IMG/VR virus record: IMGVR_UViG_3300047564_002857
Location: 1-43,286 of that record
Direction: 5' to 3' (one strand)
Source of the DNA: a virus
DNA: 43,286 bases
Shown: positions 1 through 9,781 of the stretch, piece after piece
Layout of the letters: each line of letters begins with the position of its first letter
Position numbering within the stretch: the stretch's first letter is position 1
Position numbers and translations under genes: made by a program
The notes under the pieces: generated by a model
What the model was told of the DNA's origin: nothing
Databases searched by the model: none
What the model saw: the letters and a program-made list of their open reading frames with translations, nothing else

Positions 1-3000
1 ATCTTTAACACTATCATTGCTAAAGATATCAATAATAAACCATCTGTATATAAACCAAGAGACTTTACATATAAGTCATCAGATTCCAATTGGATCAATA
101 TTTACTCACTGAAAGTAAAGGTTTTATCTGGCGATCCAAAAGAATTGATAGGGTTAAAAATAGTTCAGAATCCTTCCAATGAGTATGACTATGCTTCAGC
201 TGTTGTAGATAATGTTTTTCCTGATGGAACTATAGACAAAGAAAGGATTTGGAATATTGTTCTAGCACCAGAGACTGTAAATGGAACATTTGCTATTTCA
301 ACAAAAACAAGATTAGAAAAAGATCTTCCTGCAAATGCATCTACTGGTGATAGAGTTGATGCTTTCTCAACGGTTGGTTGGGACTCTGTTGGAGAAATTT
401 TAATTGAAGATGAGTTAATAACTTTTGAAGATAAGAATGTAACTCAATTCTACATTAAAACCAGAGGTGCAATTCCAGTAGAACACGAAAGTGGATCGTC
501 TATTTACAAACCAGTTATTATTAATGGATCTGGTGTTAAACTGCTAACACTGGGACTAGTCTATAATCTACCTCCAGAAATTGTAAGTCCATATTCATCT
601 CCTGGAGACAAAGTACAAATTTCGGATCCAGGATTTCAGACTTCGGATCAGAAAATTGTATTAACTGGCACAAATACTCCAAGATGGATTTTGAATCAGG
701 GAACTCCAATTAATTCTCCAACGAATATTCCTGTTCAAACTGCATTGAGTAATGTCAAATCTGATGTATCAGCAATTTTTGAAGATGATCAATATTATTA
801 TATTGCTAGTTCCAGTTATCCATCATATAAAATTCTCGATGGATCGACAGTAACTCAAGAAGTTTTTGATCAAAAGTTACTGAAGATAGTCAGAAAAGAA
901 TCTATTAGAACAACGGAAGTTTATAAGACTCCAAAGAGAGATATTGGTATTTTGGTTAATGGAGTACCAATTTACGGATTTAGAGATACTGAGAGTATCA
1001 ATTATGGAAAATTAGAAAAAATCGAAGTAAATACTCGCGGAAGAGGATATAATAATCCACCATTTGTTCTTATCAATGGACAACCAGATAAGGCAAGAGC
1101 TTTTCTATCTGGACAAGTTTTAGATAGAATTGTTGTTAATACAGATGAAATATTCTTAAGAGAACCAGAAATTGTTGTCACATCTGGATTTGGAGCAAAG
1201 GTAAAAGCTATTGTTACTGGCGGTGCAATTACAAGTCTTGTCGTTGAAAATCCTGGAAAATTCTATTCATCTCCACCGTTGGTTCAAATTAGAGATTCTG
1301 CTGGTAGAGGTAGATTTGCCAATTACACTACAATTGTTGATACAGATGGAAGAATAATAGGTTTCAATAAAATTTCTGGTGGAAATTTTTATACTCAAGA
1401 AAATGTTATTGTGGATATCATTCCAGTTGGATCTGATGCATCAGCAATTCCAGTCTTAAAAGAATGGAACTTTAACCGATTTGAAAAGTATAAAACAAAT
1501 CTAGACGACCAAAATGGTTATCTTTTCCAAAACTACAACAAATTACTAGAGTATGGTTACGGACATGTCGGCAATCCCAAAGCTCTAAGAGTGTTATTAA
1601 ATGACAATCTATCAAATTCTGGATTAGAATCACCAGTTTTAAGTCATTCTCCCATAATCGGATTTGCTTATGATGGAAATCCCATCTATGGTCCGTATGG
1701 TTATGAAGATGGTTTAGATTCATCATCGGATATCATCAGAATGTCATCTAGCTATTCATTGAATGCTAATAGATCTGGGGGACCTTCTACTACAAAATAT
1801 CCCCTAGGATCTTTTGCAAATGATTATGTCTATAGACCAAATAGCGGATCTCTTGATCAAAACAACGGAAGATTCTGTGTTACTCCAGATTATCCGAATG
1901 GGATATATGCATATTTCTTGACTATTGATGCATCACAAAAACCAGTATTCCCATATTTCATTGGAGAGAATTTCTATTCACTTCCAGTAGATAGTAACTA
2001 CAATTCAAACATCAATCAAAATGATGTTCCAAAAAATTCCAGAAGATTTTTTATTCCAGGTATGCCTGGAAATGGCGGTGGTGTGATCGCAAAGATAAAT
2101 GATGTTCAAACTGGTTCTATTGATAGAGTTTCTATTGATTATTCTTCTAGCAATTTCTCCATAAACTCAAAAGTTTATTTTGACAATAAAGGAACAGAAG
2201 GATTTGACGTAGAAGCCATTGTATCTTCCGTATCTGGTAGAAATGTAAATTATCTTGAAAGTAAAGAAGATAAGGTAGTAAAACTAACTACTATTCAAAA
2301 TGCATATCTATTCACAGATGATGTTCTGAGACAACCAGCATCTGGTGCATCTGGACAAATTGTTGGTACGGTTCAAAACGATAATGAAATTGTTTTGAGA
2401 AATGTTGTTGGAACTTTTAATAACACAGGAACCTTCTCTGCTGACATTAAAACTTTTATACTATTAATAGATCAGGATAGTTCATATACTCAAGGAGCTA
2501 TTCTAAGTTTAACAGACGGATTAAACCCACCGATTGCTACAGCAGAGGTTCTAGAGGGTACAGATAGACAAAATACTGTTACAATAAAAGTTCTATCTGG
2601 AACATGGATTGTTGATGATGATTATTTCATACAGTCAAGTAATCTATTCAATACAGCTGGATCAAAGATTATTACTTTGACATCCCTGAGTGATAACCTA
2701 GAACCATTCGAAGTAAATCAGAATGTTGCTTTGATTGAAACAAATTCTCCTCATGGTCTTGGAGTTGGAGACAAAGTAAATATCAGTATTTCCCCAGATG
2801 ATTCCACTAAGACAAAGACTTATTATATCAGAAAGAGACTATATCAGTCTGTTGTATTTAAAGCACCCAAAAACTCAACAGTAATTGATTATACTGGTGT
2901 TGGAAGATTCCAAATACTAAATGGAGGGGCAGACTATACTCCAGGAGTTTATAATAATGTTCCTTTGACTGGTGGATCTGGTACTGGAGCAACAGCATCG

Positions 3001-6000
3001 ATTACAGTATCTGGTAGTGGTGTAGTTTCATCTGTAGTTATTCAGTCTGGTGGTAGAGGTTATAAAAAAGCTGATTATATTGGAGTAGATGATGGTGATC
3101 TACAAAGATCAGGTGGATCTTTAAGTTCTTCCAGATTAGCGATTTATATTGATCATGTTGGAGTGGCTTTGGAGTCTTCTGTATTTGATTTAGAAACTAC
3201 TGTAGGATTTGCAATTGGAGATCTTGTAAAGATCGGTCAGGAAATTGTAGAAATAACAGCAATTAATGGTAATAGAATTACTGTCATAAGAGGAATTGAG
3301 AATACTGAGATTATAGATCATTATGATCAGCAACCAGTAGAACTTTATAAGGCAAAATATAATTTTACCGATAATTATAGAATATCCACAAACACTGGAA
3401 GTGGTTTTGTTCAGTCATATGATTCGGAAACACAGAAGGCAGTAATTGTTTATGACTACTCAACTCAAATATCCAACGCAGAAAAAATTCAGTTGAGCAC
3501 TACTTTCTTTGATGTTAGTGTCCCACAGAGCAGATTGGTTAGAATTCAGAGTATTGAAAACATAGGTTTTAAATTTGAATTCTCTGAGGATAATGTAAAA
3601 TTTGTACCAAATCCAAATATAAACATTCAAGAATTTTATAAGTATGTTTTTGATACTTCGCATCCATCATTAACTGGAACCAACTTTGATGTAAGTCCGA
3701 GTAGAAGTTTTAATTTAGAAACTGTTGAGAAAATAGAATCAACAATTCTACCTGGAAATCCAGGAGCATTTACAGATTTAAAATTTGGATTTGGTCCAAG
3801 ATTAGCAAGCAACAATTATGCCAATAGAGTTGGAACTGATTTTGCTAATTTTTATTATTTTGATAAGAATAAAATTGTCAATTCAGATGGATCTTATTTA
3901 AAGATTATTGATGATCCCCTACAAGGTTCAAAAACAGTTGTTTATGTAACACCAACAAGATTTGTATATGAATTAAATTCCGTCCCACTATGGGATGGTT
4001 CTGGTGATATTTCATACACAACTACGGGTCAATTTGCAGTAGGAAGAATTAACTCCGTAAATATCACAAATTCTGGATCAAACTATAAAAAAGTTCCAGT
4101 TGTTTTAGGATGTGCTCCAAATAGTAGTTTTGAAGGTACAGCAACGGTTATTTTCGACAACAAAATAAACAAGATACTCAGTGTAAGAATTGATAATCTT
4201 GGTTCAAATTATTCAAATCCAAAGGTTGTTATTGTGGATGGAGATGGTGTTGATGCAGAATTTAATGTCGTAGCTAGAGGAGGAAAATTATTCTCAATTA
4301 CTGTAGAAAATCCTGGAAAAGGATACACTTATGCGCCAGAGATTAAGATTATAGAAGGTGATTTAAAGGCATATGCTGAAAGCAATACCATAGGTATTCC
4401 AGTTAGTGTTTCTATAATTAGAAACGGCGGTGCTTTCCATTTAGATAAAACAGTATTAAGAAACTACACTACCAACTACACGGTATCTTTAAAAGATTTT
4501 ACTGGCGATTACCAAAGTGGAGAAGTTGTAACACAAGTTATAAATGGAGTTGAAGTTTTAAGAGCTAAGGTTTCGGAATGGAGAATTGGATCTAATCTTC
4601 TAAAATTACAAGATATTAGTGGAACAATAAGAGAAGGAGTTCCTATCAAAGGAAGGATCTCAAGAACAGAAGGTATTATCACAAAGATATTTGTTAGCAA
4701 TTTTACAAGCAACATTACCAGTTTCTACAATAATCTGGGATATTATTCTTCTGATAGAGGAAGACTGGGAGTATCAAATCAAAAAATTACAGATAGCTTC
4801 TTTTATCAAGATTATTCTTATGTCGTAAAGTCTCAAACTCCAATCAACCAGTGGAGAGATTTAATCAAATCAACCACACACCCATCTGGATTCAAATTGT
4901 TTGGCCAGGTTGATATTGAATCTGCTGGCGATACAAAGATGCCAGAGACTAGACCAGATCAAGAAGCAAGTCGTTTCTCCATTATCCAACTTTGGGACCC
5001 AGAAAAGAATAAGATAACTGTAGAAAATACAAGAAGAACTGTAACTCAAACTATTCAGAAAGTTGAAAATACTAGAATTAGAAGAGGTGTAGGATCTGCA
5101 GCAACGTCAGAATTCAATTTTAATGAAACAAGAGCATTTACATTTACTCTAGCAGCACCATTAGATGGATATTATGATTCCGATGGAAGACTCCAAGGAA
5201 CAACTATATTCCAGGTTTTGGATGATAGGGGTATTCCATTCAATCCAATTAGTGCCGAAAGTTTAATTATATCCTTAGATGGTATTTTACAAGAACCAAA
5301 TGTAGCATATACTGTAGAAGATGATAAGATTATTTTCTCACAACCACCACTTGGACCTGGAGCAGAACCAACAGGAAATGTCTCAGGCGACCTTACTTTG
5401 TATAAAGGAGTTACTTTCTACGGTAAGTGTTTCTACTTCAGGGAAAATCAATCTAATAGCAGATATCTCAGGAAAATAAGAAACATTTTCCAAAGAAATG
5501 GTAGGTGGTTAGATGCATCCAATCAAATAGAAAGAAATAAGCAATTTATCATCGAAGAGTCTATTGGATATGGAAGACAAGAATATCCATATGTTGAATG
5601 GAATACTAGACTAGAAGATTATAAAGAAGTAGTAGAATTCTTCTTGGACGCATATAACCATGATATAAGGTTTGGAGGAAACTCTAAGACTGTTGATTAT
5701 ACTAATATCTTTGTTAGCTCAAAAGAGTATCAATTTGCTCGTAGAAGAAAAGCAGAAACTTTAGATATCATTAGTTATGCAACAAGACTAGTATCTCTAT
5801 CAATTAGAAACTGGGATGTTATTGAAACATCCGTGAATTATCTTCAGGGATCTGATGAGATTATTGTTTCTGATACTGATAGATTAGCAGTTGGAATGTA
5901 TGTGAGTTCTGGTAGAGATTTTCCATCTGATACGAGAATTATTTCCATCGATAGTCAAACTCAGGTAACAGTTTCAGAACAAGCACTTACTTCATCATCT

Positions 6001-9000
6001 TCATCCACCGATGCCACTTTCTACATGAGTGGAATAAACAATGGAACTTTTTATGACGCATCAAACTTAATAGCATCAAACAAAGAATATTTACAGGAAG
6101 AAATTAGTGAATATATTTACGATAATTATAATCTTCCACAGACAGACAAAGCAAAGTGTCGCAGAGATCTTGGATATCTCATTGATGCCGTTGTTTATCA
6201 TTTAAGGTTTGGAGGAAACAGAAAAGTAGTAGAGTTTGCCCAGCTATACTATACAAATTTTGGATATCCGTATGGAGAAGAATTAACCTATATCAATAGA
6301 ACTGCAGAGGAAACTACAGCAGCTCTGGATGCTTGGACCAAATTACAAGAACAAATGGTTCTTGCTATGAGAAATGAATTGGGAGCAGGAGTTTATACAC
6401 AAATTACACCATTTGTAGATAATTCAATATCCAATGATACACAACTTCCATATTGTGCTGAGGTAGAATCTTCTATTGTTGAAATGATAAACCTCGTAAA
6501 GGATATCATAGACAGAGGAACTGGTGTTGTTGAAATAACTGAAGTAAATGCAAACAAGAGTGGTTTCTGGACCAATACATTAACATATTCAAATTATAAC
6601 TTAATAGATGATCCTCTTCTCTACAGTCAAGAATGTGATGATGTAGTTTCATCTATCAATTCTCTATATGATAATTTAAAGGATGTGGTTGATTCTAAAA
6701 AAGTCAAGAGAACCACTCCAGATTATATTGACGGAGAAACAAAAGTATTTGATTTATATTGGGAAAATGGAGATCCAGTAATCACAGAAGAGGATGAAGA
6801 TCTTTTCTTAACTATCAATGCTGTTTTGCAAAAACCAAAATATAATGAGTTCTATCCTGGTCCAGATGCTTACTATATCGATAGGAATTTTATTCCAAAC
6901 AAGCTTGTTTTTGATGTTGCTCCAATTTGGGATCAAGATTTTGGCGCAAAAACTATTGGAGAACCAACAGCTGTAGAAAAAGTTGTTGGTGTTGGAGTTG
7001 GAAACTACAAGAGACTTACAATTGACTATAATCTAGTTGATGGTACGAGATCTGGTCCTTTCCTTATTTTGGATCTAGAAGATCTAACCGTAGAGAATGT
7101 AGAAGAACCAGATTATCTATTTGTTTTCTTGGATGGTGTTTTGCAGCGAGAGAACTTCTCATATACAGTCTCTGGTCCAAATATTTACTTTACTACTCCA
7201 TTAGTCAGGGAGAATAAAATAGACATTAGATATTTGTATGGAAGAGAAGTAGGACAGATTTTAAAAATCTATGATTTTGATCCAGATGGTCTCTATGCAA
7301 AATCGAATGTTTCACTTCAAGTTGCTTCAGGACTAAATAATCTACTTTCATTCACTTGGTTGGGTGGAGACTTTGGAAATCCAATCCATGCTTTCCAATT
7401 CAATCCAAATGGCACATTCAACATGATTGGAAGTGTTAGAAACTTAAAAAGAAATGGAAGTACTCTAACATTTGATTGTATTGGAAATAAGAGTGAAATT
7501 CTCCCAGGTGTAAATGTTTATTTTGCTTCCGCTGGAAAATACACCACCTTAAATACTTCTGTTTCTATAACTACTGGCACAATTAATTATGAAACAGATG
7601 AAGATGGAAGAACCATTTTAGAAGATAATGAATCCTGGAAAGGAACTTTCTATAGATGGAGATATAAAAATCCATTCATCAATATTTCTAATGGAGATCT
7701 AATTCGTGTAGATGGCCAGGATAAGTTTAGGCGTATCAAACAAATTCCAAGAAAAGCAACTACAAAAGAAGAAAGACCCCAAGAACAAGTATCAAACAAT
7801 TTCTATTCTGCTGTAGAAATCGAAAGATATAATGGCATAACACGAGGAGAAGGTCTGAGTGTAGTTGCTATTATAGAAAATGGTGTTGTTGTAGATCTTC
7901 AGTGGAATCAGCGTAGTTACGACCCAATTACTCAACCAACTGCATATCAATACTTCACTCCACCAGTATTACAATTTATACCAAAAAATGGAAATGGTGG
8001 CGGAGCAAAAGCAAATGTTTTAGTAAGTAAAGGACAAGTAATTAGCGTTGATTTAATTGATGGTGGATCTGGATATACAGAACCTCCTCAAGTTGTAGTG
8101 GCAAGGGGATTTGATGTAATTGAAGAAAATAGAGATATTGGTGTATCTGTAATATATGCTGGTCTTAATTTAGAAGTCACTGGTTTTACAATGGTTGCTA
8201 GTTCAACTATTGATGCATTTGGAAACCAAGTATCTGGAATCAATACATTTACATCAATATTTTTCGAAAGTCCCATTAGTTCCGACAGATTTATCACTGC
8301 AGAAATTCAACTGGTAAGAGAAAATAATAATCTAGAATTAGTTGGAAGAGAATTCCTCAATACAACAAGACCAGAATTAGATGAAATTCAAGTCTTAGAT
8401 GTTTTCCCAAATGCCTCGGAATATATTTCCGTTATTTCTGGAAGAGTTGAAGATGTTATTTCATCATCTATTGTTACAACTGGCAGACAGATTACCACAA
8501 CAATAAGTCATGAAATTGATAATACTTCACTATCTAACATTAATTACTTTGAAGTTGGTGCATATCTAGAAATCAATCTAGACATTACTGATAATATTGT
8601 CTATATTCCAGACACCAGTAAGTTTAAGAAAAATGGATATTTACTTATTGGCAATGAGATAGTAAGATACTACAGAAAACTCACAGATCGTTTCTTAAGC
8701 GTTCAGAGAGGTCAAAATAATACAACTGCACAATTCTGGCCAGCAGGAACGTTCTTACGTCAAATCCCAGATCCAGTATCTATAGCGTTTGCTGGAGTAT
8801 CTATAATTGAATCTGATAGCGTATCAGTAACTCTCACAGAAGCTGGCACTACTGATATCGTTCTTTCCGAAAGAGAAAGAACAATTCAAATTCTAACAAA
8901 TGCTTCTGTAACTACTGTTAATAGAGAATTTGTAGAGATTGTACAGATTCCATTAAATGTGGAGTCTATCACTGATGTTCGTTTTGAAAGAGTAACTAAA

Positions 9001-9729
9001 TTTGATCCTTCTTTTGATTTGATCCCAGTTGCTTCTATTATACAGGGAGAGACTAGAGTTCTGGCAACTGTACAAACAGTCATTGCAGAATTTAATATCC
9101 AAAGAGAAAAATTAGAATTTGTTATTATACCACCTCCATCTGGAGTTGTGGATGGTTATGAAGAAAGTGTTTTTATTACAGATCCAATTCAAACGAGATT
9201 AAACGGATTTGTAGATCTTCTGGATGATTATGGTGTGGTACAAAGAAGTGGAGATATAATTTTTGTTTCAAATGCTGTATTCGGTCAAGGTGTTGGGTAT
9301 GTTGGAAACTACACAACTGGAAATGCTGGTCACAGAATTTCCCATTTTGATGGAATTTTTGATGATGGAAATGCCAATGCATCTGGTCTTTCTATATTAG
9401 AACTTTCCACATATTATCCAGCTCTTACAATTAGAGATTTTATATTAAGAGCCAATTCTAGTTACACTCTCGCTGGAGATAAATTCACTTTATTGCCTCC
9501 ATCAATTCAGAATCCAGTTGCGATAACTACATCAGTCGGAACTATTGGAGCAACAATCGAAGTTCAAAGTACAATATATTTTGAAAATTCTGGACATTTA
9601 TTCACATCAGGTGGAAGTGTAATTCATTATACCAGCAAAACTACGACTACATTTGAAGGTTGTACTCTTGTCAATGGTCCAGATTCAATTAGTGCAGGTG
9701 ATGAATTGATACCATATTCAATTTCCTAA
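1..9729 (+). CDS. Giant baseplate/tail structural protein with YHYH domain, 3' part (5' truncated by window)
   Basis: The reading frame is open from the first base, so the true start lies upstream and only the C-terminal 3242 residues are present. A TTG at 145 is not a credible start. Visible parts, numbered from the window edge: repeated G-x-G-Y-x(3)-P motifs (around 345, 415, 975, 1020, 1355, 1395, 1435 and 2690). A YHYH-type domain lies at about 548-660 (GFAYDGNPIYGPYGY, later FPYFIG). Two helical segments with R/LRFGGN motifs (about 1834-1945 and 2014-2178) flank an Ig-like module at about 1947-2011. Cyanophages of the T4 group carry very large virion proteins of this kind beside gp8. Position directly before gp8 is that of T4 gp7 (1032 aa), but no sequence match to gp7 can be shown by eye. 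Codons are AT-rich and arginine is almost always AGA. It probably forms part of the baseplate wedge or periphery; that role is inferred from position. Confidence 0.85.
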   Translation: MFNTIIAKDINNKPSVYKPRDFTYKSSDSNWINIYSLKVKVLSGDPKELIGLKIVQNPSNEYDYASAVVDNVFPDGTIDKERIWNIVLAPETVNGTFAISTKTRLEKDLPANASTGDRVDAFSTVGWDSVGEILIEDELITFEDKNVTQFYIKTRGAIPVEHESGSSIYKPVIINGSGVKLLTLGLVYNLPPEIVSPYSSPGDKVQISDPGFQTSDQKIVLTGTNTPRWILNQGTPINSPTNIPVQTALSNVKSDVSAIFEDDQYYYIASSSYPSYKILDGSTVTQEVFDQKLLKIVRKESIRTTEVYKTPKRDIGILVNGVPIYGFRDTESINYGKLEKIEVNTRGRGYNNPPFVLINGQPDKARAFLSGQVLDRIVVNTDEIFLREPEIVVTSGFGAKVKAIVTGGAITSLVVENPGKFYSSPPLVQIRDSAGRGRFANYTTIVDTDGRIIGFNKISGGNFYTQENVIVDIIPVGSDASAIPVLKEWNFNRFEKYKTNLDDQNGYLFQNYNKLLEYGYGHVGNPKALRVLLNDNLSNSGLESPVLSHSPIIGFAYDGNPIYGPYGYEDGLDSSSDIIRMSSSYSLNANRSGGPSTTKYPLGSFANDYVYRPNSGSLDQNNGRFCVTPDYPNGIYAYFLTIDASQKPVFPYFIGENFYSLPVDSNYNSNINQNDVPKNSRRFFIPGMPGNGGGVIAKINDVQTGSIDRVSIDYSSSNFSINSKVYFDNKGTEGFDVEAIVSSVSGRNVNYLESKEDKVVKLTTIQNAYLFTDDVLRQPASGASGQIVGTVQNDNEIVLRNVVGTFNNTGTFSADIKTFILLIDQDSSYTQGAILSLTDGLNPPIATAEVLEGTDRQNTVTIKVLSGTWIVDDDYFIQSSNLFNTAGSKIITLTSLSDNLEPFEVNQNVALIETNSPHGLGVGDKVNISISPDDSTKTKTYYIRKRLYQSVVFKAPKNSTVIDYTGVGRFQILNGGADYTPGVYNNVPLTGGSGTGATASITVSGSGVVSSVVIQSGGRGYKKADYIGVDDGDLQRSGGSLSSSRLAIYIDHVGVALESSVFDLETTVGFAIGDLVKIGQEIVEITAINGNRITVIRGIENTEIIDHYDQQPVELYKAKYNFTDNYRISTNTGSGFVQSYDSETQKAVIVYDYSTQISNAEKIQLSTTFFDVSVPQSRLVRIQSIENIGFKFEFSEDNVKFVPNPNINIQEFYKYVFDTSHPSLTGTNFDVSPSRSFNLETVEKIESTILPGNPGAFTDLKFGFGPRLASNNYANRVGTDFANFYYFDKNKIVNSDGSYLKIIDDPLQGSKTVVYVTPTRFVYELNSVPLWDGSGDISYTTTGQFAVGRINSVNITNSGSNYKKVPVVLGCAPNSSFEGTATVIFDNKINKILSVRIDNLGSNYSNPKVVIVDGDGVDAEFNVVARGGKLFSITVENPGKGYTYAPEIKIIEGDLKAYAESNTIGIPVSVSIIRNGGAFHLDKTVLRNYTTNYTVSLKDFTGDYQSGEVVTQVINGVEVLRAKVSEWRIGSNLLKLQDISGTIREGVPIKGRISRTEGIITKIFVSNFTSNITSFYNNLGYYSSDRGRLGVSNQKITDSFFYQDYSYVVKSQTPINQWRDLIKSTTHPSGFKLFGQVDIESAGDTKMPETRPDQEASRFSIIQLWDPEKNKITVENTRRTVTQTIQKVENTRIRRGVGSAATSEFNFNETRAFTFTLAAPLDGYYDSDGRLQGTTIFQVLDDRGIPFNPISAESLIISLDGILQEPNVAYTVEDDKIIFSQPPLGPGAEPTGNVSGDLTLYKGVTFYGKCFYFRENQSNSRYLRKIRNIFQRNGRWLDASNQIERNKQFIIEESIGYGRQEYPYVEWNTRLEDYKEVVEFFLDAYNHDIRFGGNSKTVDYTNIFVSSKEYQFARRRKAETLDIISYATRLVSLSIRNWDVIETSVNYLQGSDEIIVSDTDRLAVGMYVSSGRDFPSDTRIISIDSQTQVTVSEQALTSSSSSTDATFYMSGINNGTFYDASNLIASNKEYLQEEISEYIYDNYNLPQTDKAKCRRDLGYLIDAVVYHLRFGGNRKVVEFAQLYYTNFGYPYGEELTYINRTAEETTAALDAWTKLQEQMVLAMRNELGAGVYTQITPFVDNSISNDTQLPYCAEVESSIVEMINLVKDIIDRGTGVVEITEVNANKSGFWTNTLTYSNYNLIDDPLLYSQECDDVVSSINSLYDNLKDVVDSKKVKRTTPDYIDGETKVFDLYWENGDPVITEEDEDLFLTINAVLQKPKYNEFYPGPDAYYIDRNFIPNKLVFDVAPIWDQDFGAKTIGEPTAVEKVVGVGVGNYKRLTIDYNLVDGTRSGPFLILDLEDLTVENVEEPDYLFVFLDGVLQRENFSYTVSGPNIYFTTPLVRENKIDIRYLYGREVGQILKIYDFDPDGLYAKSNVSLQVASGLNNLLSFTWLGGDFGNPIHAFQFNPNGTFNMIGSVRNLKRNGSTLTFDCIGNKSEILPGVNVYFASAGKYTTLNTSVSITTGTINYETDEDGRTILEDNESWKGTFYRWRYKNPFINISNGDLIRVDGQDKFRRIKQIPRKATTKEERPQEQVSNNFYSAVEIERYNGITRGEGLSVVAIIENGVVVDLQWNQRSYDPITQPTAYQYFTPPVLQFIPKNGNGGGAKANVLVSKGQVISVDLIDGGSGYTEPPQVVVARGFDVIEENRDIGVSVIYAGLNLEVTGFTMVASSTIDAFGNQVSGINTFTSIFFESPISSDRFITAEIQLVRENNNLELVGREFLNTTRPELDEIQVLDVFPNASEYISVISGRVEDVISSSIVTTGRQITTTISHEIDNTSLSNINYFEVGAYLEINLDITDNIVYIPDTSKFKKNGYLLIGNEIVRYYRKLTDRFLSVQRGQNNTTAQFWPAGTFLRQIPDPVSIAFAGVSIIESDSVSVTLTEAGTTDIVLSERERTIQILTNASVTTVNREFVEIVQIPLNVESITDVRFERVTKFDPSFDLIPVASIIQGETRVLATVQTVIAEFNIQREKLEFVIIPPPSGVVDGYEESVFITDPIQTRLNGFVDLLDDYGVVQRSGDIIFVSNAVFGQGVGYVGNYTTGNAGHRISHFDGIFDDGNANASGLSILELSTYYPALTIRDFILRANSSYTLAGDKFTLLPPSIQNPVAITTSVGTIGATIEVQSTIYFENSGHLFTSGGSVIHYTSKTTTTFEGCTLVNGPDSISAGDELIPYSIS

Positions 9730-9742
9730 ATAACTGCATAAA

Positions 9743-9750
9743 TATAAATA
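9743..9750 (+). promoter_or_regulatory. T4-type late promoter (TATAAATA) for gp8
   Basis: An exact copy of the T4 late -10 element TATAAATA lies 31 bases before the gp8 start. It is preceded by two partial copies, CTAAATA at 9726-9732 (overlapping the upstream stop codon) and CATAAATA at 9737-9744. T4 late promoters consist of this single element, read by the phage sigma factor gp55 with the sliding clamp. The gap between the genes is only 52 bases and consists largely of these elements. Start-site position is inferred. Confidence 0.8.
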
Positions 9751-9781
9751 ACTCAGGCACAAACAACGTCGGAAAAAACAA

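Noticed and set aside
145-147. TTG as the start of the first gene
   Set aside because: The frame is open to the first base and the sequence before it reads as ordinary protein, so the start is outside the window.
2050-2075. Small inverted repeat (TCCAGG...CCTGGA) in the first gene
   Set aside because: Short, in coding sequence encoding a glycine-rich turn, with no T tract; it has no sign of being a regulatory element.
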